NCBI GenBank assembly: GCA_005884125.1 | Contig: VAXP01000119.1 | Coordinates: forward strand, 81,708-118,159 | Direction of reading: 5' to 3' | Origin: Actinomycetota bacterium | Lineage (GTDB): Bacteria; Actinomycetota; Acidimicrobiia; Acidimicrobiales; AC-35 | Length of the DNA: 36,452 nucleotides | Shown: positions 31,599-36,452 of the stretch, one piece after another | How positions within the stretch are numbered: position 1 is the first letter of the stretch | Layout of the letters: every line of letters begins with the position of its first letter | The notes under the pieces: generated by a model | Databases searched by the model: none | What the model saw: only the letters and a program-made list of their open reading frames with translations | What the model was told of the DNA's origin: nothing | Made by a program: the position numbers and the translations under genes

Positions 31599-31642
31599 AG
31601 ACTACGGCCCAACTTGACCCGCTGGTCAAGCGCCCCCATCAT
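31599..31642. promoter_or_regulatory. Divergent promoters sharing the palindrome CTTGACC-N4-GGTCAAG
   Basis: The 7+4+7 palindrome (31613–31630, spacer CGCT) has a -35-like TTGACC in each arm, one per strand. Plus strand: TTGACC (31614–31619), 17 bases, CATCAT (31637–31642), 6 bases, then the ABC ATPase ATG, so leaderless. Minus strand: TTGACC, 19 bases, TAGTCT (31604–31599), serving the esterase. A dimer bound here would block both. Arms are identical to those at 25676–25693. Confidence 0.68.
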
Positions 31643-31648
31643 GCGTGG

Positions 31649-32641
31649 ATGCCTCCGGCGAGCCCTGCCGTGGAGGTCGAGCACCTCGTCAAGCGCTTCG
31701 GGCCCTTCACGGCCGTGAACGACATCTCCTTCACGGTCGAGCCCGGCGAGCTCTTCGGGTTCCTCGGGCCCAACGGGGCGGGCAAGACCACCACCATCTC
31801 CATCCTCTGCACCCTGCTCACCCTCACGGGCGGAAGGGCCACGGTGGCGGGCCACGACGTGAGCGCCGAGCCCGACGCGGTGCGGGCCAGCATCGGCCTG
31901 GTCTTCCAGGAGCTGACCCTGGACGACCTGCTCACCGGGGAGGAGAACCTGCGCTTCCACGCCACCCTGTACGGCATCCCCCGCAGCGAGCTGGCCGAGC
32001 GCATGGGCCCGCTGCTGGAGATGGTGGGGCTGACCGAGCGGGCCCACGACCGGGTGCAGGTCTACTCGGGCGGGATGAAGCGGCGCCTGGAGATCGCCCG
32101 GGGCCTGCTCCACTCCCCCCGGGTGCTGTTCCTCGACGAGCCCACCATCGGCCTCGACCCCCAGACCCGGACCCACATCTGGGAGTACGTCGACACCCTG
32201 CGGGGCGAGGAGGACACCACCATGTTCCTCACCACCCACTACATGGACGAGGCCGAGCGCTGCGAGCGCATCGCCATCATCGACCACGGCCAGATCGTGG
32301 CCATCGACACCCCCAGCGCCCTCAAGGCGTCGGTGGGAGCGGACACCGTCACCGTGGCCACGGCCGACGACGCCCTGGCCCGCAAGCAGATCGCCCAGGG
32401 CCTGGGAGCGGAGGGCGAGCTCACCGGGGAGGGCGTGCGCCTCAGGGTGCCCAACGGCGAGGCCTTCGTTCCCCGCCTCTTCGACCACCTGGCGGTGGGC
32501 GTGACCAACGTGAACGTGCGCCGGCCCACGCTGGACGACGTGTTCATGAAGTACACGGGGCGCGACCTGCGCGATGCCGATTCGGGCATGGGCGAGCGCA
32601 TGCGCATGAACCCCATGGTCCGCAGCTTCAGGGCCCGCTGA
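31649..32641 (+). CDS. ABC transporter ATP-binding protein (DrrA-like)
   Basis: This 330-residue ATPase powers a two-component exporter with the permease that follows. Motifs are Walker A FLGPNGAGKTTTISILC, Q-loop VFQELTLDDLLTGEEN, signature VYSGGMKRRLEIARGLL, Walker B VLFLDEPTIGLD, and the switch His in LTTHYMDEAERCERI. A C-terminal extension of about 100 residues with PTLDDVFMKYTGRDLRDA is typical of DrrA/NodI-type drug or lipid exporters. ATG 31649 follows a -10-like box by six bases; a GTG at 31670 is possible. The stop overlaps the permease start by one base (TGATG). Confidence 0.94.
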   Translation: MPPASPAVEVEHLVKRFGPFTAVNDISFTVEPGELFGFLGPNGAGKTTTISILCTLLTLTGGRATVAGHDVSAEPDAVRASIGLVFQELTLDDLLTGEENLRFHATLYGIPRSELAERMGPLLEMVGLTERAHDRVQVYSGGMKRRLEIARGLLHSPRVLFLDEPTIGLDPQTRTHIWEYVDTLRGEEDTTMFLTTHYMDEAERCERIAIIDHGQIVAIDTPSALKASVGADTVTVATADDALARKQIAQGLGAEGELTGEGVRLRVPNGEAFVPRLFDHLAVGVTNVNVRRPTLDDVFMKYTGRDLRDADSGMGERMRMNPMVRSFRAR

Positions 32642-33486
32642 TGGCCACGCTCGACGTCGCCGCCGGCCGCCTGGGCGGGGGCGCGGGGGCGCGCAGCGGC
32701 GCCCTCTCCCGCAACGCCCGCACCGTGGCCATGGTCTGGGAGCGGGAGCTGATCCGCTTCCGCCGCTCCCAGGCCCGCATCATCACCGGGCTGGCCCAGC
32801 CCCTGCTCTTCCTGGTCGTGCTGGGCGCGGGGCTCTCGAAGTTCATCGGCAGCCGGGGCGCGGCGGGCGTCAGCTACCAGCAGTACCTGCTCCCCGGCGT
32901 CATCGCCATGTCCGTGCTGTTCTCCAGCCTGTTCTCGGCCATCTCCATCGTGTGGGACCGCGAGTTCGGCTTCCTCAGGGAGATGCTGGTCGCCCCCGTG
33001 TCCCGCACCGCCCTGGTGCTGGGCAAGGCCGTGGGCGGCGGGACCGTCTCCATCCTCCAGGGCATCGTCCTGCTCGTGGCCGCCCCCTTCGTGGGCGTGC
33101 ACCTCACGTTCCTCAACGTGGCCGAGATGATCGGCCTGCTCATGGCCCTGGCCTTCGGCCTGGTGTCCTTCGGGATCGTGGTGGCCTCGCGCATCCAGCG
33201 CATCGAGAGCTTCCAGGTGGTGATGTCGCTGGTGGTCAACCCCATGCTGTTCCTGTCGGGGGCGATCTTTCCCCTACAGCGGCTGCCGGGCTGGCTCGGC
33301 GTGGCCGTGAAGGTCAACCCCGCCACCTACGGCGTGGACCCCATCCGCAGGGTGATCCTGGGCGACAAGGGCGCCCTCACCATCGGGGGCGGCATCGTGC
33401 CCATCTGGGCCGAGGTCCTCATCGTGCTGGCCATGGGCACGGCCATGCTGGCCCTGGCCGTGCGCTCCTTCCGCCGCACCGAATGA
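32641..33486 (+). CDS. ABC-2 type permease (DrrB-like)
   Basis: The 281 residues have about six membrane helices, with the ABC-2 pattern FRRSQARIITGLAQPLLFLV, FSSLFSAISIVWDREFGFLR, MLVAPVSRTALVLGKAVGGG and the conserved LVVNPMLFLSGAIFPLQRLP followed by NPATYGVDPIRRVILGD. It pairs with the DrrA-like ATPase (overlap of one base). DrrAB-type exporters move drugs, antibiotics or lipids; the cargo here is unknown. A strong hairpin follows the stop by nine bases. Confidence 0.94.
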   Translation: MATLDVAAGRLGGGAGARSGALSRNARTVAMVWERELIRFRRSQARIITGLAQPLLFLVVLGAGLSKFIGSRGAAGVSYQQYLLPGVIAMSVLFSSLFSAISIVWDREFGFLREMLVAPVSRTALVLGKAVGGGTVSILQGIVLLVAAPFVGVHLTFLNVAEMIGLLMALAFGLVSFGIVVASRIQRIESFQVVMSLVVNPMLFLSGAIFPLQRLPGWLGVAVKVNPATYGVDPIRRVILGDKGALTIGGGIVPIWAEVLIVLAMGTAMLALAVRSFRRTE

Positions 33487-33494
33487 CAAAACCC

Positions 33495-33538
33495 GGGGCC
33501 GGGGTCCTCGTGACGTCCGGGTGAACAACCCCGGCCCC
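33495..33538 (+). terminator. Terminator-like hairpin after the ABC exporter
   Basis: GGGGCCGGGGT (33495–33505) pairs perfectly with ACCCCGGCCCC (33528–33538), an 11-bp stem with a 22-base loop that starts eight bases after the permease stop. There is no T-run, so a Rho-independent terminator of the GC-rich actinobacterial type is likely but not sure. Confidence 0.55.
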
Positions 33539-33576
33539 TGCGAATGCCGTGTCCGAATCGGGGGTATAGCGGGGTC

Positions 33577-33765
33577 GTGTTACGCACGCGACATGTCTCC
33601 ATGGAGGGCTTCATCTGGGTGGTGGTCGGTCTGATCGTGGCGGCCAACCACCACTTCTTGGACCACACGACGACAACCAGCTCCAAGATCGGGTCCGCGG
33701 TGCTGGCGGTCATGCTCTGGCCACTGGTACTGCTCCACATCCACCTGGGGCACATCGGCATCTGA
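33577..33765 (+). CDS. Tiny membrane protein, 62 residues (or 54 from ATG 33601)
   Basis: The protein has two hydrophobic helices, MEGFIWVVVGLIVAANHHFL and GSAVLAVMLWPLVLLHIHLG, joined by a polar loop (DHTTTTSSK). Histidines (NHHFLDH, LHIHLGHIGI) line the ends of both helices and could bind metal or a cofactor. The start GTG 33577 has TATAGC exactly six bases upstream, which fits a leaderless gene; ATG 33601 lacks a ribosome site. It is convergent with the cupredoxin gene. It is known only as a small hydrophobic open frame, so the function is unassigned. Confidence 0.5.
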   Translation: MLRTRHVSMEGFIWVVVGLIVAANHHFLDHTTTTSSKIGSAVLAVMLWPLVLLHIHLGHIGI

Positions 33766-33846
33766 CGAACGGCGACGCCCGGGGGGCCCCGCCGACCCAC
33801 TCCGTGTTTGCGCCGGGCCGCGGACGGCCGCGCCCGGCTGGCGAGG

Positions 33847-34266
33847 TCAGCTGGACGCGGTGAGCGTGCCCCGCATGCTGACGGGATGGACGACGCAGTA
33901 GAAGGCGTAGGTCCTGCCCGCCACCAGGTTCTCGGTGCCGTTGACCGCGGTCTGACCCGCCGGGATGGTGGCGCTCCAGAAGACCGGGCACTGGCCCACG
34001 GCGAAGCCCGCGGCGGCACAGGCCGGCGTGTCCGGTCCCAGGTCGGTGGAGACCACGTTGTGGGAGACCACGTCGGCGTTGGCGAACGTGAGGGGGGCGC
34101 CGGGCTGGGCCACGACGGTGGGGGTGGCGAAGCCGGCCAGGAAGGCCCCCGGGCCCGCGATCACCGCGGGGGGCACGGCCGCGGCCGCCTGCGCGGGCAC
34201 CCGGGCGGCGAAGGGCAGCAGCCCCGCGGCCGCCACCACCAAGGCCACCGTCGCTCGTCTGGGCAT
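33847..34266 (-). CDS. Secreted cupredoxin (plastocyanin/azurin-like)
   Basis: The 139 residues begin with a signal peptide (VALVVAAAGLLPFAARVPAQ) and then form a single blue-copper domain. Type-1 copper ligands are placed at His69 (VVSHNVVST), Cys124 and His127 (FYCVVHP) and Met131, matching the expected Cys-x2-His-x3-Met pattern. It is probably periplasmic or cell-surface and carries one electron. Two extra cysteines (83 and 93) may form a disulfide. It lies immediately downstream of the PQQ-type beta-propeller gene (30-base gap), which suggests that it may accept that protein's electrons. Confidence 0.85.
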   Translation of the reverse strand: MPRRATVALVVAAAGLLPFAARVPAQAAAAVPPAVIAGPGAFLAGFATPTVVAQPGAPLTFANADVVSHNVVSTDLGPDTPACAAAGFAVGQCPVFWSATIPAGQTAVNGTENLVAGRTYAFYCVVHPVSMRGTLTASS

Positions 34267-34296
34267 GATCTCCAGGTCCTTTCCTTCAGAGTCCTC

Positions 34297-35916
34297 TCAC
34301 AGGCCGTAGGCGACCACGTAGCCGGCTTCGGCCGCGTACACGGTGTGGCGGGCGATGGCGACACCCGCGCTGGACACGTCCGACACGGGCTGGCCCACGT
34401 CGCCCGCCAGCGGGTGCTTGAGCACGGGGGCGCCGGTGCCGGCGTCGAAGGCGTCCAGGAAGCCGGCGTTGTCCACGGTGTAGGCCACGCCGTTGGCCGT
34501 CGACGTCGACTCGTAGTGCACGCCGTCGCCCACGGGCGTGCCCCAGCGGTAGGCGCCGGTGAGGCCGAGGGAGACCATGATCCCGCCCGGCGCGCCCTCT
34601 CCGTAGATCCCGTTGGCGTCCGAGGCGGTGGATGCCGCGTTGCAGGCCGCGCACGGTCCCCCGATGGGCGTGGTCCACGACTTGTTCATCGTTGCCGCGT
34701 CGACGGCGTGGTACACGCCCGACTTCTGCAGCTCGCCCACCACCAGGCCGCCCGGCCCGACGATGAGGTTGGGCGAGGCGCCGAAGTCCAGGTCGAGCTG
34801 GAGGCAGGCCACGCTCCAGCCGTTGACGCCGTCACCGCCTACACCCGCCTCCACGTTGCCGGCGTTGGCGCACGCGGGCTGGCGGTCCAGCCCACCCGCG
34901 TAGTTCTCGGGGTTGCCCTTGTAGACGCCGACGATGGTGCCCAGCAGGGGCGGGGCGGAGTGAAAGTCGATCTTGAGGATGGCGTCGGAGTTGGGGTGCT
35001 CGATGGCCGCGTTGCAGGGCTGGCCGGGCAGGGTGCCCACGCACTGGGGGAACTGGGAGGGGTCGGCGCCGGGCGCGGGGTGGCCGCCGGGGTTGCCCGT
35101 GCCCACGTAGGCGTAGCCCCCCACGGGGTCGATGGCGGCGGTGGCCCATACCGACGCGCCCCGGTACCCCAGGGCGTAGTCGGCGTCGGGGATGATGTAG
35201 GTGTGGGCCAGGCGGCTGCCGGTGGCCTCGTCCAGGATGACGAAGCCGCCCCGGGCGTCGGCGGTGAACTCGCTGCCGTAGAAGCCGAGGAAGACCTTGC
35301 CGTTGGCCACCGTGGGCCCGGCGTTGTCCCCCGACACCGCGCCCCAGGGACCGTCGGTCACCGAGTCGACGGGCAGGCTCGTCCACTGGGTGGCCCCGGT
35401 GAGCTCGTCCAGCGACACGACGAAGGGCCCGCCCGTCTGGTCCACGGCCACGATGACCCGGTGGGCGGCCGAGTCCACCGCCGGGGCCCCGACGAGCAGG
35501 CCGCCCAGGCCCGCGGGCGTGGAGGGCGACACCAGCTGCACGCTCCACACCACCGCGCCCGTGTCGGCGTTGAGGGCGAGCATGCGTCCCGAGCTGGTGC
35601 CGAAGAAGACGCAGCCGTCGGCCACCGCCGGCGTGGTCTGCACCGTCCCCCCGCCGCCGGCCGCGGTCGAGAAGCTCCAGTGGGCCTTCAGGGAGGCCAC
35701 GTTGGCCGCCCCGATGCTCGACTCCTGGTCCTGGGTCCGGGAGTTGGACAGGTCGTGGCCGTAGGAGGGCCAGGACCCGCCGCCGGGGTCGACGGAGGCG
35801 CAGGCGGGGGCGGCCGAGGTGGGCGGGGCGCCCACGGCCAGGCCGGAGACGGTGAGGGCCAGGCCGGTCACGGCCGTGAGGGCCAGTCGCGCCCTGATCC
35901 TGGTGCGGCCGGCCAT
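34297..35916 (-). CDS. Secreted PQQ-type beta-propeller protein
   Basis: The 539 residues start with a signal peptide (ARLALTAVTGLALTVSGLAV then AAPACASVD). A beta-propeller follows, built of PQQ-enzyme-like repeats with ALNADTGAVVWSV, SLDELTGATQWTS, YVGTGNPGGHP, HAVDAATMNKSWTT and DAFDAGTGAPVLKHPLAG. WPSYGHDLSNSR near the start is typical of the PVA-dehydrogenase/PQQ-dehydrogenase group, but I see no clear CxxCH haem site. It may be a dehydrogenase or only a structural or BamB-like propeller. ATG 35916 is chosen for the signal peptide; GGAGG lies eleven bases upstream. Cupredoxin genes flank it on both sides. Confidence 0.82.
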   Translation of the reverse strand: MAGRTRIRARLALTAVTGLALTVSGLAVGAPPTSAAPACASVDPGGGSWPSYGHDLSNSRTQDQESSIGAANVASLKAHWSFSTAAGGGGTVQTTPAVADGCVFFGTSSGRMLALNADTGAVVWSVQLVSPSTPAGLGGLLVGAPAVDSAAHRVIVAVDQTGGPFVVSLDELTGATQWTSLPVDSVTDGPWGAVSGDNAGPTVANGKVFLGFYGSEFTADARGGFVILDEATGSRLAHTYIIPDADYALGYRGASVWATAAIDPVGGYAYVGTGNPGGHPAPGADPSQFPQCVGTLPGQPCNAAIEHPNSDAILKIDFHSAPPLLGTIVGVYKGNPENYAGGLDRQPACANAGNVEAGVGGDGVNGWSVACLQLDLDFGASPNLIVGPGGLVVGELQKSGVYHAVDAATMNKSWTTPIGGPCAACNAASTASDANGIYGEGAPGGIMVSLGLTGAYRWGTPVGDGVHYESTSTANGVAYTVDNAGFLDAFDAGTGAPVLKHPLAGDVGQPVSDVSSAGVAIARHTVYAAEAGYVVAYGL

Positions 35917-36035
35917 CGTCCCCGCTGCCTCCAATCCCGCCCTGCTGACCACCGCCCGGGCCCGCGGCGTTCGCCCCTTTGCGGCGCTTTGCCCCATATA
36001 CGTTCGACCCGGCGCCGGGGATTCCTCCCGCCCCG

Positions 36036-36452
36036 CTACCCCGTGACCTTGAGCGATCCCCGCATGAAGGGATGGACGCGGCAGAAGTAGGTGTAGACGG
36101 TCCCGGCCGGGGTCCCGGCGGGCACGGTGAAGCTGAAGGTGTTGGTGTTGGCCGCGGCGGTGAAGCCCGGGGGTCCCCAACCCAGCTCACCGGTCCCCTG
36201 GCTGCCCGAGGGCTGCTGGGACGAGTCGAACCCGCCCGGGGCGTCGCTCGTCCAGGTGGCCAGGGGGTAGGCCTGGCCGTAGTCGAGGTTGCAGGGGCTG
36301 GCGCAGCTGGTCACGGTGTGGAAGATCGAGGCGTAGGCGTCCTGGTTGGTGAAGGTGACCGTCTGGCCGCCGGTCACCCCGGCCGGGGGCTGTCCGTTGC
36401 CCCCGGGCTGGAAGCCGAACCCTGTGATCTGGACCGATTTCGTGGCCGGGGT
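36036..36452 (-). CDS. Cupredoxin-domain protein, C-terminal part (runs off the right edge)
   Basis: The frame is open from the window edge to a TGA at 36036 and gives 138 residues without a start, so the N-terminus lies outside. It is a second blue-copper domain with SVQITGFGFQPGG, the first ligand His in ASIFHTVTSC, and the closing YFCRVHPFMRGSLKVTG (Cys, His and Met ligands). A disulfide-like pair (TSCASPCN) lies after the first ligand. A PSGSQGTGELGWG loop is inserted. It is probably secreted like its neighbour, but the signal peptide is not in view. It is upstream of the PQQ-type gene by 119 bases. Confidence 0.83.
   Translation of the reverse strand, partial: TPATKSVQITGFGFQPGGNGQPPAGVTGGQTVTFTNQDAYASIFHTVTSCASPCNLDYGQAYPLATWTSDAPGGFDSSQQPSGSQGTGELGWGPPGFTAAANTNTFSFTVPAGTPAGTVYTYFCRVHPFMRGSLKVTG

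Overview
The window is high-GC DNA from an actinomycete-type bacterium. The evidence is a galU–glp/moeA–moaA–moaC–glpR cluster of actinobacterial type, many GTG starts, a mix of GGAGG-led and apparently leaderless genes, a TldD/TldE pair, an F420-type luciferase-like oxidoreductase and Actinobacteria-style CIRCE half-sites. An environmental Acidimicrobiia-like lineage is my guess; the sequence alone does not prove it. It is ordinary chromosome with no integrase, transposase, phage gene or CRISPR array. No gap between genes exceeds about 210 bases.

Layout. Positions 1–2578 (minus strand) hold an hsp20 gene followed by a tight string of four small unknown proteins, one with a broken 5' end, and then the N-terminal half of a sirohaem nitrite/sulfite reductase that runs off the left edge. 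A small winged-helix regulator faces hsp20. Positions 3111–4630 hold an isochorismatase-like hydrolase, a 67-residue unknown, a VOC protein and tRNA-Ala(CGC). Positions 4663–10460 (minus) read plsY–galU–glp/moeA–moaA–moaC–glpR–translin, joining phospholipid synthesis, UDP-glucose supply, molybdopterin synthesis and, by homology, the Glp/GlpR divisome pair.

Positions 10572–11787 (plus) hold an FmdB-type zinc ribbon with a Ser/Gly repeat tail, preceded by a CIRCE-like site, and methylthioadenosine phosphorylase. TldD/TldE (minus) and a FlK-like thioesterase (plus) follow. A minus-strand block (15021–18334) encodes a frameshifted LppX-like lipoprotein, an alpha/beta hydrolase and an IlvG-like ThDP enzyme. 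Positions 18405–22832 (plus) hold a lipid-flippase-like protein overlapped by a PAP2 protein, then dxs and a SnoaL-like protein. On the minus strand come an HMG-CoA-synthase-like/OB-fold fusion with a thiolase, a YedK-type SRAP protein and an LLM oxidoreductase.

Positions 27659–33486 hold a type IV pilus ATPase (PilB), a PsiE-like membrane protein, a type-B carboxylesterase and, divergent from it, a DrrAB-type ABC exporter. The right end (33847–36452, minus) is a secreted set: a cupredoxin, a PQQ-type beta-propeller protein and a second cupredoxin cut by the window edge.

The most notable signals are these. The same 7+4+7 palindrome (CTTGACC-N4-GGTCAAG) lies before the thiolase/OB-fold operon and between the esterase and the ABC exporter, suggesting one TetR-like regulon. 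A CIRCE-like site precedes a non-chaperone gene. The HMG-CoA-synthase-like protein has no cysteine in its condensing domain. The Glp/GlpR locus is joined to lipid and envelope genes. Two single-base frameshifts break otherwise intact reading frames.
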